Below the pieces are notes generated by a model. That model saw only the letters and a list, made by a program, of their open reading frames with translations, did not search any database and was not told the origin of the DNA. DNA of 64,000 bases from Hevea brasiliensis. Taxonomy: Eukaryota; Streptophyta; Magnoliopsida; Malpighiales; Euphorbiaceae. Location of the stretch: positions 87,479,296 to 87,543,295 of the forward strand of contig NC_079501.1 in the NCBI RefSeq assembly GCF_030052815.1, in the 5' to 3' direction. Below, piece by piece: positions 22,739 to 33,681 of this stretch. The position numbers and the translations under genes are program-made. Each line of letters opens with the position of its first letter. Within the stretch, counting starts at the first letter, position 1.

Positions 22739-24613
22739 ATTTTGAAACAATAGAATCAGAGAGTAATTTTAAAAATATGAAATTACCATGCTATTTTCAT
22801 AATGTAAAAATTAAATAGTATTAAAAGAAGACTGCAGTTTCACTGTGCTCATTATGGGCACATAAGGGAAACTATAGAGCCGAATAAATATAAAAAAAAT
22901 AGTAAAAATAGGTTATTTTAATTTGGAAACTATTAAAATTTTAGATTTAAAAAGAAAAGTTAACCTGTAAAAAGGAAAAATATATAATAAGATTACTTTT
23001 TACGAATTCTTTATCTATTAAAAAATTTTCAAATTTGAAGGGAAAATTAAAGATAAAAAGGAAAAATGCAACATTAAAAATGTTCTACTTAATGTATTTA
23101 AATACAAAATTGTTATGGAAGATTTTATTTATGGGTTTGAGTTTTTTACTAGTGAAAATACTTACTGATGACGATCCTAAAAAGTTTATAAGGGAAAAAA
23201 GGAGAGAAAAGGGAGATAGCTTAGAGAAGGAGGCTGCTAAGTATCTTGCTTGTTGTTTTTTAATTCTTATATTTTTCACTTGTGGTAATTTTGAAACAAT
23301 ATAATTAGAGAGTAATTTTTTTTACCATGCTATTTTCATATATAATGTAAGATATCAAATCTGCTCTCAGAATTTGTAGAAATTAAATAGTATTAGAAGA
23401 AGATTGCAGTTTCACTGTGCTCATTATGGGAACTTATGGGAGTCTATAGTAATTCTGAAAAAAAAAAAAAACTATAGAGCTGAATAAATATAAAAAAAAT
23501 AGTAAAAATAGGTTATTCTAATTATGAATCTATTAAAATTTTAGATTAGAAAAGAAAAGTTCAGGTGTAAAAAGGAAAAATATATGATAAATGACTTTTT
23601 AAGAATTCTTGATCTATTAAAAAATTATAAATTTAAAAGGAAAAATTAAAGATAAAAAGGAAAAGCATAACATTAAAAATTTTTTACTTAATATATTTAA
23701 ATACAAAATTGTTATGGAATATTTTATTTATGGGTTTTTCTCCTATTTAATAAAAATTATCACAATTTCTTATATGACAATATTTTCTTATATTGTTGTT
23801 TCCTATTTAATAAAATTTAGGAGAATATTTTTCTTTTTTATTTAATTAGAAGTTGAGATTCGAAAGTCTATTAAATGAGTGGTATATTTTTAATAATTGA
23901 ATAAATTATTTAGAGAAAATAAAATATTATAATTAATAATTAAAATTAATATTAATGTAAAAAATAAGAATTAATTGGATAAAATTTAGAATTATGTATG
24001 ATTTTTTATTTAATAAAAATTATTATTTGGCATTATTAAGGGATGGAGAATAAATTAATGTCACCATTATTTGGCCAACACTTAATTTGACATTATCCTT
24101 TCAAAATAATAATAATAATAAAAAATAAAAAATAAAATTGACAGGATGTTGTCTGTAACCACATATGTATTTGTCATTGTCCCCTTCCTTGTGGGCCCTG
24201 TTAGTACAATCCCATTCCCACTAAATATAAAAGTCAAATAAAAGAAAATATTGATTTTGACAAATTTAAAGAGTTTGTAATAATTCAAAGAAAGAAAAGA
24301 AAATTAATGACTCTCTCATTTATTTTCTTTGTGCGCTCTTCAATACTATAGACTTTCTAATTCTAATTTAAATTTGAAATTTTTATTATTAATTATAATA
24401 TTTTATTTATTTATTTATTAATTATTAATAAGCACAAATTCATTCTTGACAAATTAGTATTTTCTTTTATTTCTCTCATTTTATGAAATTTTCTTTTTTT
24501 TTAAAAAAAACCATAGAATTGATTTCTCTATAATATCTTATTTTCCTTTTATGATTTTTTCCCTTTTCTATAAAAAGTGTGTATTAATTTTGAATTATTG
24601 TCGATCAATTTTA

Positions 24614-24662
24614 GCCAACCCAAAATTTTTAGGATAGAAGCTTAGTTGAGTTGAGTTGAGTT
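24614..24662 (+). mobile_element. 49-bp 5'-truncated RTE LINE insertion with target duplication
   Basis: Consists only of the RTE 3' end (ccaacccaaaatttttagga...) with a TTGAG repeat tail. It matches the end of the long RTE at 52357-55590. GATCAATTTTA flanks it on both sides (24603-24613 and 24663-24673). In block copies D and E the sequence is uninterrupted there, which shows the empty site. Confidence 0.9.
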
Positions 24663-25019
24663 GATCAATTTTATCAAACAAATATGATCTTTTAAAAGAT
24701 TATAATAATTGTGATAACTCCATGTGCTTTTTTCTCTAAATTCTCTCTCTTTCTTTCTCTCTCTCTCTCTTCAAGCTTTTAGGGTGCTTACTAGTGAGCA
24801 TTTTTAACAATAATTATCTCTCTCCCTTTTTTTATTTGTTTTTATTCTTTGTGTTTTCTTACTAGTGAGCATTTTTACCAATAATTATCTCTCTCCCTTT
24901 TTTATTTGTTTTTATTCTTTGTATTTTTCTCAATAATTTATAGATTTGTAATATTTTCGAAATAAATTTATATTTGTTCTCATTCTATTCTTAGAAATAG
25001 AAAAAAAAAAAAAGAAATA

Positions 25020-25650
25020 TCAATAGTTGGTAAGGGTTATTTCTTTCTAAATTTCTAGTGAAGATGTCAAAAACTACTTTTTTTTTTTTTGAAATAGATT
25101 TGTATTTATTCTCAATCTATTTTTGTTCATACATGAGAGAGTAAAGATGATCAGATGGTAGTTGGTAAGGAGCCTTTTTTTTCTAAATTTTTAGCGGACC
25201 CACGCATTGGTGCTTAACACTAAGTTTAAAAAGCTACTCTTTTTTCGAAATAGAATTGTATTTGTTCTCAATATATTTTTGTTCATACATGAGAAAGTAA
25301 AGATAATCAATCGATAGTTGGTAATGAGTCTTTTCTTCATAAATTTCTAATGGACCAACGCGTTGGTGTTTAACAACAAGTAGAAAAGCTACTCTTTTTT
25401 CGAAATAGAATTGTATTTGTTCTCTATCTGTCTTTTCTTCCTAAATTTCTAGTGGACCCACGCATTGGTGCTTAACACCAAGTTCAAAAGCTACTCGTTT
25501 TTCAAAATAGTATTGTATTTGTTCTCGATCTATTTTTGTTCACACATAAGAAAGTAAAGATAATCAGTCGATAGTTGGCAAGGAGTATTTTCTTCCTAAA
25601 TACACACGTTGTTGTTTATAGTTAAGGTTGAGAGCTACTCCTTTTTCTAT
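25020..25650. repeat. Tandem array of about 150-bp units in block copy A
   Basis: Four to five units containing agttggtaagg, tttcttcctaaatttctagt, ggacccacgc.ttggtgctt and ttgtatttgttctcaatcta. One unit (about 25430) is short. The same array, with a short unit at the same rank, lies at 57811-58450. Confidence 0.8.
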
Positions 25651-26049
25651 TTGTTAGCTTAGCTAGACTCCAACAAAATTAATTATTTATGAAGAATTAC
25701 TACTATAATTTTGTACTAAATTACTCCATAAAAAATATATGTGTTGATAATGATAAATTATAATATTTTTCATAAATATGATCATTGTTCAAAAAGTTGT
25801 TGGATTTATTTTAGTAACATATATAATATTTAATATGAAATAATAATAAAAAATCATAAATATCATACTTTCTGTCTTTCTAATTAAAAAAAATAATTTG
25901 CTCCTTAGTTTTCAAATTATCATTTTTGACTTTTGAATTTTGATTATAAAATTTTAAATTTTTACTATAATTCAATCTTCATATTTTAAAATAGACTAAA
26001 TAATTTTAAAATTTAAATGTACTTTAATTCCTTAAGTATTTTATTATTA

Positions 26050-26484
26050 TATAAGTGGTGAGATTGTAATATTGATTTTGCTAGTCATTTTGATGTGAAA
26101 AGTAATCTAACTTATATAAGCCCGAATTAAAATGAATTAAAGTATAATTTGACTAATACTCGTCCCAAATTTAATATAGTATCAGAGCTCAAACTGTATT
26201 GTGAGTTTCAGCTGCTCATAAGGTTGTATAATTTAGTTCATATGAGTTAAAGATACAAACTAATTATCAAGTGACAATCATGTGATTGCACCTGAGGAGG
26301 CAGTGTTTGGATTACAAATGTCGCATTGGGAAAAATATAAACATAAAGAGTAAATATAAGTAGTTGAATTGCAAAATTGACTTGACTAGTTATTTGGATG
26401 TATAAAGCAATCTAATAACTTATATAAATTCAAATTAAAATGAATTAAAATGTAATTTGACCAGCACTCTCTCCATATTTAATA
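26050..26484 (+). mobile_element. TRIM element, copy 2
   Basis: Same family as 21253-21681. The 5' LTR lacks its first bases. The primer site TAGTATCAGAGC is at 26177-26188. The purine run cctgaggaggcag precedes the 3' LTR (26304-about 26484), which here is complete. There is no reading frame. Confidence 0.83.
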
Positions 26485-27825
26485 TGAATAATATCAATAA
26501 TATCAAGAAGCCTTCTAAAGAAACGAATATTAATTATAATTATTTTATAATATTATAAATAATTTAAAAATTAAAAATATTTTTATTCCTTTATAAATTC
26601 CCCCTCTTATTTACACTTTTTTCATATGTAGATTCACTTTACAATTTATATTTATTTTATTTATTATGATTATGATTATATACATGTAAAAAATATAAAA
26701 ATACGTATTTTATAAAAAAATAATATTATGTTATTAGATTTAGATTTTTATATTCATTAATTAAGAATTAACATGTAAATTAGTTAATTAATTAATTAAC
26801 ATTATTTTGACTTTTTTATATTAATTAATTAATTTTATTAATTAGTATTATTATTATTATTATCTTTTTTTATAATTGGAATATTTAATTAATTTTTTAT
26901 TATTAAATTATATTTTATTTAATTTATTATAATGCATAAGTAATAAATATTATATTAACAATATATTAATTGTTCTTCAACTAAACTGTACACACAAAAG
27001 TAATATGTAATATAATAAATAATTAAAATTTTACTTTAATTAAATTTAACTAATGATGTTAATAATTATTAATAAATAATAATTTTTTTAAAAAAATATA
27101 ATAGATGAATTATTAGTATAATTTTTTTTATTTATTAATATATTAATAATAAATATAAAAATTATCTGAAGCATCACGAGGGTCATGAGGCTTGTTATTT
27201 TTTTCAGATGAAATTTGATAATATATTAATAAGAATAATAAGATGAGTATAACATAATATTATTATAAAAAAAATATAAATATAGATAATTAAAATATTC
27301 TATTCAAAGATGATTTAGATAAAGTAAAATAATTTGTTGAGTAGTAATTTTTTTTTGGACGATCAAAGAAATTTTTTATAATATTGCTCTTCTGGAAATT
27401 TATTTTATTAAATTACCAAATGTCAACAGAGGAACAGACTATCCATACTTAATTCTCCAACTAAGAAAACTCAATAATTCACGCTGTATTTAGATTTGTC
27501 AAATAGTCGATTCAAATATTGAAAAAAAAAAAAAAAACTCCTACAAAGGAAGAAGAAAACAAAACTCCAATAATGAGGAGAAATAAAACCCAAATATTAG
27601 AAAGAGAACCTGAGATCTGTTCTCAAAGAATATAAATCTGAGGAGAGAAACTCAGATATATTCTAATAAATATATATTTGAGAGTTTATTGAAAAAAATA
27701 AAAAAAAATAAAAAAAATTAATCTAAAATAGCCATCAATGAAAAATTCACGTGTAGCCTCTAAAAAAAAATCTAAAAGAGAAAAAATTTGACGGGTAACG
27801 AGGTTAATTTATTTTATTGGAATGC

Positions 27826-27884
<59 letters not shown>

Positions 27885-28279
27885 GCTGGATTTCTTGCTA
27901 CTTTTAGACTGTCAAAATTATCAATACAAAATTCTACGGATATATCAATGAATTTAAAACTTATTCATAATTTGTCAATGATTTTTTAAATTCATTCTAT
28001 CCATGAATTTAAAATTTATTAGTAATATGTAATAAATATAAAAATGTTTTAATTACCAATGAATTTAAAATCTATTGAGAATTTACTAATTGATTTGAAA
28101 ATCCATTAGTAAATTTCAACAATAAAATCTCGCCTTTGAAAATAAGCCCATCTTTTTCTCAATTACCAATGAAATTTATAATATTTAAGTAATTTTTTCA
28201 CTCAATAATTTTTTTTTCACCCATTTCAATTTTTCTTTTCTTTTCTCTCATTTATATATTTTTTTCTCTCATTTTCTTT
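26485..28279. other. Very AT-rich intergenic DNA
   Basis: No gene seen. It includes a (TTA)n microsatellite. At 27900-28180 tcaatgaatttaaaa.ttatt phrases recur and may be remains of another DNA transposon's subterminal repeats. Confidence 0.5.
27827..27884. repeat. (TTA)n microsatellite
   Basis: About 19 units of TTA. Confidence 0.95.
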
Positions 28280-28530
28280 CACTACAAGAAAAGTTAAAAA
28301 TAACTACGAAAATTACCGACTACAAAATTTCGTGGGTAATTTACCGACGAATTACCGACGCTTTACCGATGAAAAGAGAAATAAAATTTAAATTAATTTT
28401 TACCGACGAAATTACCGACTAATTACCGACTAAAAGTTTACCGACGATGTAATTTCGTAAGTAAAAGTGGTGCCTAACATTAGCGGCAAAAGTAGTGACC
28501 AAATAATAAAAATAACGACCAAATGTTTTG

Positions 28531-29560
28531 TCGGTAATTACCAACGAAATGCTTTTCATAGGTAATAGTAAGAAAAAAATAGAAAATAAAATTTTAAAAA
28601 AAATACCTACGAAAAATTTTTCGTCGGTAATTACCAACGAAAAGTTTTTCGTAGGTAATATTAAGAACAAAATAGAGAAAAAAATTTTTAAAAAGCTAAA
28701 AAATTTTACCTACAAATTTTTTTTGTCGGTAATTACCAACGAAATATTTTTCGTAGGTAATATTAAGGAGAAAATAGAGAAGAAAAAATCTAAAAAGCTT
28801 GAAAAAATTTTAGCTACGAATTTTTTTCGTCGGTAATTACCAACGAAACGCTTTTCGTAGGTAATATTAAGGAGAAAATAGAAAATAAATTTTTTTAAAA
28901 AAATACCTACGAAAAATTTGTCGTCGGTAATTACCAACGAAAAAATTTTCGTAGGTAATATTAAGACAAAATAGAGAAGAAAATTTCTTAAAAACTAAAA
29001 AAAATACCTACGAAAAATTTTTCGTCGGTAATTACCAACGAAAAGCTTTTCGTAGGTAATATTAAGGAGAAAATAGGAAAAAAAAATCTAAAAAACTAAA
29101 AAAAATTTACCTACGAAAAAATTTTAGTCGGTAATTACCAACGAAAAGCTTTTCGTAGGTAATATTTAGGAGAAAATAGAGAAAAAAAATTCTAAAAAAC
29201 TAAAAAAATTTTACCTACGAAAGGTATTTAGTCGGTAATTACCAACGAAATACTTTTCGTAGGTAATATTAAGGAGAAAATAGGGAAAAAATTCTAAAAA
29301 AATTTTACCTACGAAAAAATTTTAGTCGGTAATTACCAACGAAAAGCTTTTCGTAGGTAATATTTAGGAGAAAATAGAGAAAAAAAATTCTAAAAAACAA
29401 AAAAAATTTTACCTACGAAAAGTATTTAGGCGGTAATTACCAACGAAATACTTTTCGTAGGTAATATTAAGGAGAAAATAGGGAAAAAATTCTAAAAAAC
29501 TTAAAAAATTTTAGCTACGAATTATTTTCGTCGGTAATTACCAACGAAACGATTTTCGTA
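28531..29560. repeat. Hairpin minisatellite, 11 units of 93-106 bp
   Basis: The core CGGTAATTACCAACGAAA recurs near 28531, 28624, 28726, 28831, 28924, 29025, 29128, 29232, 29325, 29431 and 29531 (the fourth by a slightly altered unit). In each unit TACCTACGAAAA on the left pairs with TTTTCGTAGGTA on the right (for example 29005-29016 with 29047-29058). Between them lies a second near-palindrome centred on GGTAATTACC. Units are joined by A-rich linkers of about 40 bp. Confidence 0.9.
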
Positions 29561-29655
29561 GGTAATATTAAGGAGAAATTGAAAATAAAATTTTAAAAAA
29601 ATACCTACGAAATATATTTAGTCGGTAATTCGTCGGTAAATCACAAAAAATGTGA

Positions 29656-29709
29656 AATTCCCGCATCGTTTGAGAATAGATTTGAGGGTAGTGAGTTTGT
29701 CTATAAAAG
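29656..29709 (+). promoter_or_regulatory. snRNA-type USE plus TATA box inside the CACTA element
   Basis: TTCCCGCATCG (to 29668) differs from the plant snRNA upstream sequence element RTCCCACATCG at two positions. TATAAAAG follows at 29702-29709, 33 bp later, close to the spacing known for Pol II-type snRNA genes. Downstream, CCAACATAG (about 29722) can pair with CTATGTTGG (about 29761). I do not recognise an snRNA, so only the promoter-like arrangement is claimed. Confidence 0.5.
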
Positions 29710-30325
29710 AAGAACTACCCTCCAACATAGAGCAATTGTGGCATAGTCACATATATGGGGTCTATGTTGGGCTCCACTAGTAATTTTTTTCAAGTCAATT
29801 AAATCTTAAAAAATTATAAATTAAAATAATTAATAATTAATATTTAATTTAAAAATTAAAAAATTAAAAAATTAATTTGAAAATTTTAAATTAAATTAAA
29901 TTAAATTTAAATTTAAATTACATTTTAAATTAAATTAAATTTAAAAATTAATTTAAATTAAAAAAAATAAAAATTAAATTAAATTAAAAATTAATGATTA
30001 AATTAAAAAATATTAAATAAAAGTTAGCTACGAAAATTTGTTTTCGTCGGTAATTACCAACGAAAAATTTTGTCGGTAAATTGTCGGTAATTTATAAGAG
30101 CAAAATCTCCTACGAAATTACCTACAAAAAAATTTAAATTTACCTACTAAATAATTTGTAGGTTAATTTAGCGACAACATTTTTTTCGTCGGTAAAATTA
30201 CCTACGCTAGTATTTGTGGACGAAAAAATTTCGTCGGTAATTTGTCGGTAATCACTGATTACCTACGAAATTTCAATATATTTGGTCGGTAATTTTTGTA
30301 GCTATTTTTTTAATTTCTTGTAGTG

Positions 30326-31445
30326 ATTTTAGTCGGTAAATTGCCTACTACGACCACCATAGTAACTAATTATTTTGATCAATTTATATTTTCTTTTCCT
30401 AAAATAATTAGTCGATAAATTACCTACTACGAATTACCATAGTAGCTATTATTTTAATCAATTTATATTTTCTTTTTCTAAAATAAAATAATATTTATTA
30501 AAATAGCTACTAACACATTTTAGTCGGTAAATTACCTACTACGACTTGTAATAGTGGCTACATATTTTAATCAATTTATATTTTCTTTTGCTAAAATATA
30601 GTAATATTTATTACAATAGCTACTAATTCTATATTAATCGGTAAATTACCTACTACGCCTTGCAATAGTAGCTAATTATTTTGATCAATTTATATTATCT
30701 TTTGCTAAAATATAATAATATTTATTTTAATAGCTACTAATCATATATTAGTTGGTAAATTATCCACTACGCCTTACTATAGTAGCTAATTATTTTGATC
30801 AATTTATATTTTCTTTTGCTAAAATACTTAATTCTTCCAAATCTTACCTACTAAAATCATTTAGTCGGTAAAATAGCCACTAATAATGAAAATGGTCGCT
30901 AAACTTTTTCTTGAAATTATATTTATGTTTATTAAAATACAATGTCCTTTATAAATTTACCTACTAACATGGTATTAGTCTGTAAATTACCAACTAAGCA
31001 TGGAAATAATCGCGAATACTTGTTTTATTTATATTTACTTTTATTAAAACTCAATTTTTTTTTACATTACCTACTACAACTTTCATAGTCGGTAAATTAC
31101 CTACTATGAGTATAAATAGTCGGTAAAGCAGTATTTATATTGTAAAAATACCTACTAAACGCTATGTGGTTTGTAAATTACTAACTAAATTTTTTCATAT
31201 TACCGACTAAATATTTTATAGTCACTAAAAAATTATTTATATAATATTTATTTTTCTTTCCAATAATGTACCAACTAAAATTGGGTCGGTAAAGTACTAA
31301 CATTAGTAGCTATACTTTGCGTGCCATAATTAGCGACTAAATATGTTAGTCGGTAACATATGGTAGGTAATTAGTCGGTAATTTAGTCGCTATAAATAAT
31401 TTGTATTTGGTAATATTGTAGCTATTTTTTTAGTTTCTTGTAGTG
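30326..31445. mobile_element. Right part of a second, related CACTA element
   Basis: Follows the terminus at 30325 directly and ends TTAGTTTCTTGTAGTG at 31445. It contains about five units of 80-117 bp built on agtcggtaaattacctactacg (about 30331, 30410, 30523, 30640 and 30752), then looser copies. No left terminus of its own was found. It is either a deleted element abutting the first or the outer part of one composite element (28280-31445). Confidence 0.7.
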
Positions 31446-32639
31446 ATATAATAATAATTTTTCATAAATTATTATTTTTGTTACATTCCAACTAAGCTAG
31501 CAAATGTAAAAAGGTCTCTTCTACCACTGCCCAGCGGAACAACTCAAGCTCATGTACGTTATTCCAAGCTGCAGATTTGAACAATTAAAAAAAATTAAGC
31601 GAAGTTTTTTAATATTATTTATGATATTAAAAAATTTAATTCTTCAAGAATACAATTAAACTAACAATTAAAAAAATTAACAAACATACACATTGCCAAT
31701 GATAAAATGAAAAAAAAATAATAATCATATCCTAACTTAATTAATTAGGCATTTAATTTTTAATTAAGTAAAATTCTATTTAAATAAAAAAATTATATTT
31801 AAATAATGAAAATTTTATAAACTGACAATATAAAATAAGAGAAATGATGAGAGAAGAAAATAAAATGAGAGAAAGAGGAAGAAAATGAGAGAAAAGAAAT
31901 GAGGATAGAAAAGAAAAGAAAAGGGAAGAAAATGAGAGAAAAGAGAAGAAATGATAATATAAAATATATATATATATAATTTCTACTAAATTACTCCATA
32001 AGATAATGAAGGTTGATAATGATAAATTTATAATATTTTTCATAAATATGATCGTTGTTCAAATATAAGTCTTGTAAAAGAAAATTATTTAAATATATTA
32101 ATTAAAAATATTAAAAAATAATTATAATTAATATTAATATATTTAACTATAAAAAATTAAAATAATAAAATTATTTTTAATAATATTTAAAATAATATTT
32201 TTGAAACTATTTTTATTTAAAATTCAATGTTAGCTTTAACAACATGTCTTATGTGTTATGCGTGATTAAAAATTTAAAACATTTTTTTAGCAAAAATTTA
32301 CTGATGTGCATATCTTAGTCTGAAATTTTTAAAGCACTTTTACACTAATTTATAACTCTCTCTTTTTCTCTCTCTCAATATATTATTTTAAATCAAAATC
32401 ACTGTTATTATTTATATTATTGCTTTAAGTATGTTGTGTAATTTAACTGTAATTAACATCACTTTAAGCATTTTGTTAAAAGTTTATTTTGTCCTAAATA
32501 ATACCTGTTGAGAGTATTTGATAGAAAAAGGAGGTGACAAACAGGTTTTGAAAGCAAAGTTTAGCAGAAGAGATGATTAGGGTATATATATATTTCAAGA
32601 GTTCTATTAGGTGTAGAATGTGATAAGCGTTATTATTGA
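31446..32639. other. AT-rich intergenic DNA
   Basis: Contains a purine-rich minus-complement tract (31840-31960, agaaaatgagagaaaag repeats) and a short TA run. A reading frame over the purine tract is low-complexity and is not called. Confidence 0.5.
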
Positions 32640-33146
32640 ACTGGGTTGTTCAGATTGCAGATATATATTTAATTTCAAAAATAATATATATATATATATA
32701 TATCTAAAAATAAATAAGCAGACCATCCAATAATATATATATATATTTTTTATAAATATATTAAATTATTGTTAGCTAATTAAAATAAAATAATAATAAA
32801 TAATAAATATATATGGGTTTCCACATACTTCCCCCCTTAAAAAAATTCGGTTCCCGAATTTGAATAGACAAAATTCTAACCTGAAGAATCAAATAAGTGA
32901 GTATATTTGGCTCGCATTTCAGATTCTGCCTCCAATGTGGCCTCACTACTTGAGTGATTATGCCACAAGACTTTGACCAAAGCCACTTCCTTAGACCGGA
33001 GTTTTCTAATTTGTCGATTTAAAATCTTTACTGGTTGCTCCTCATATGACATATCATCCCTAAATTGCATGGTTTGAGATTATAAAACATGGGATGGATC
33101 TGGTACATACTTTCTAAGCATAGAAATATGGAAAACTGGATGTAAA
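32640..33146 (-). mobile_element. 3' end of a second gypsy chromovirus (pol end, purine tract, LTR start)
   Basis: On the minus strand 33140-32876 encodes the chromovirus pol C terminus (RKLRSKEVALVKVLWHNHSS..., same module as residues about 320-369 of the frame at 265-1374). Then comes the purine run TTAAGGGGGGAAG and an LTR start TGTGGAAACCC at 32825. The rest of the element is missing: at 33146 the sequence changes to the Cassandra-like element. Confidence 0.82.
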
Positions 33147-33173
33147 TGTTACAATCCAGCACTTAGTTGGAAA

Positions 33174-33241
33174 AACTCCAGGGTTAAGCATGCTCGCTTG
33201 AGAGAAATCCTAGGATGGGTGACCTCCTGGGAAGTTCTCCA
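33174..33241 (+). other. 5S rRNA-like segment in the left LTR
   Basis: AACTCCAGGGTTAAGC, GCTCGCTTGAGAGAAAT and CTAGGATGGGTGACCTCCTG follow the 3' half of plant 5S rRNA, including the Pol III A-box and C-box regions. The first part of 5S rRNA is absent, so it is not a functional 5S gene. Confidence 0.85.
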
Positions 33242-33420
33242 TTCCACCTATGGGACAAAACCGTGAGGCTTATGGCCAAAGCGGACAATCCCTCTAGTGG
33301 TTGGAACCTAATCGTTACAATTGGTATCAGAGCCGCTTGCGTGTCCTCTTGGCGATGGTGGGGCAAACCTCAGCGAGGACGCTGAGTCCCGAAAGGGAGA
33401 GAGAAAGGTCTCTTAGGCAA

Positions 33421-33478
33421 ATCCCACATCGGCAAAGCACGGAGATGGTCTTGGGTTCAAAAAGTAATAATATATAAA
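33421..33478 (+). promoter_or_regulatory. USE-like box and TATA inside the Cassandra-like element
   Basis: ATCCCACATCG (33421-33431) is a perfect match to the plant snRNA USE consensus, with TATATAAA at 33471-33478. The gap of 39 bp is somewhat wider than in snRNA genes. Similar CCCACATCG...TATA pairs occur in many plant LTRs, so it may mark the start of the 3' LTR. Confidence 0.5.
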
Positions 33479-33535
33479 ATGGGAGAACTAATCACTAGAG
33501 GCGCCTTTTGGTGGAATGGCCTAGAGAGTTGAAAG

Positions 33536-33603
33536 AACTCCAGGGTTAAGCGTGCTCGCTTGAGAGAAATCCTAGGATGGGTGACCTCTTGGGAAGTTCT
33601 CCA
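33536..33603 (+). other. 5S rRNA-like segment in the right LTR
   Basis: Near-identical to 33174-33241 (AGCGTGCTC against AGCATGCTC, and CCTCTTGGG against CCTCCTGGG). Confidence 0.85.
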
Positions 33604-33681
33604 TTCTACCTATGGGACAAAACCGTAAGGCTTATGGCCAAAGCGGACAATTCCTCTAGTGGTTGGAGCCTAATCGTTACA

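Larger units (their letters stand above)
22739..26049. repeat. Block-family repeat, copy A
   Basis: Unclassified AT-rich dispersed repeat of about 3 kb. Recognisable sections are: ttttgaaacaatagaatcagagag with a following acc-atgctattttc (22739, and a partial internal duplicate at 23285); ggagaataaattaatgtcacc...ggccaacac (24042); acaggatgttgtctgtaaccacatatg (24141); a CT-rich tract (24740-24772); and an array built on tttctagtggacccacgc (25020-25650). The same order is seen in copies D and E. I found no convincing coding region, terminal inverted repeat or LTR, so the class is open. Confidence 0.75.
28280..30325. mobile_element. Non-autonomous CACTA (En/Spm-like) DNA transposon
   Basis: Starts CACTACAAGAAAAGTTAAAAA and ends ATTTCTTGTAGTG, so the termini are inverted repeats of the CACTACAAGAAA type seen in plant CACTA elements. 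Short motifs (TACCGACGAA and its complement) crowd the subterminal regions, as is usual for transposase-binding arrays in this superfamily. No transposase is encoded. The interior is an 11-unit hairpin array, an snRNA-promoter-like insert and AT-rich filler. The expected 3-bp target duplication is not evident. A second right terminus at 31445 means the true element may be larger or composite. Confidence 0.8.
33147..33681 (+). mobile_element. Cassandra-like TRIM with 5S rRNA-derived LTRs
   Basis: Two direct copies of a sequence containing 5S rRNA-like DNA (33170-33319 and about 33531-33681) surround a primer site TGGTATCAGAGC (33322-33333) that starts three bases after GTTACA. This is the layout of Cassandra, the plant TRIM family whose LTRs carry 5S sequence. 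The internal region is only about 200 bp. The left boundary is unclear: the first 25 bp of the left copy are not shared by the right copy and no target duplication was seen. Confidence 0.85.

Noticed and set aside
28419..28937. Reading frames on both strands across the CACTA hairpin array, and its regular spacing recalling a CRISPR array
   Set aside because: The frames repeat with the satellite unit and encode K/F/I-rich repeats. The units are self-complementary tandem repeats in a plant transposon; no unique spacers or cas genes are present.
29702..29790. A functional snRNA gene downstream of the USE/TATA pair
   Set aside because: The downstream sequence matches none of the U1-U6, U12 or 7SL sequences I know. 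Only the promoter-like arrangement is supported.
31780..32043. 87-codon minus-strand frame rich in S, F and L
   Set aside because: Low-complexity translation of a purine-rich repeat; no homology pattern.
33174..33603. Two 5S rRNA genes
   Set aside because: The first part of 5S rRNA is missing in both, and they sit in the LTR pair of a Cassandra-like element.
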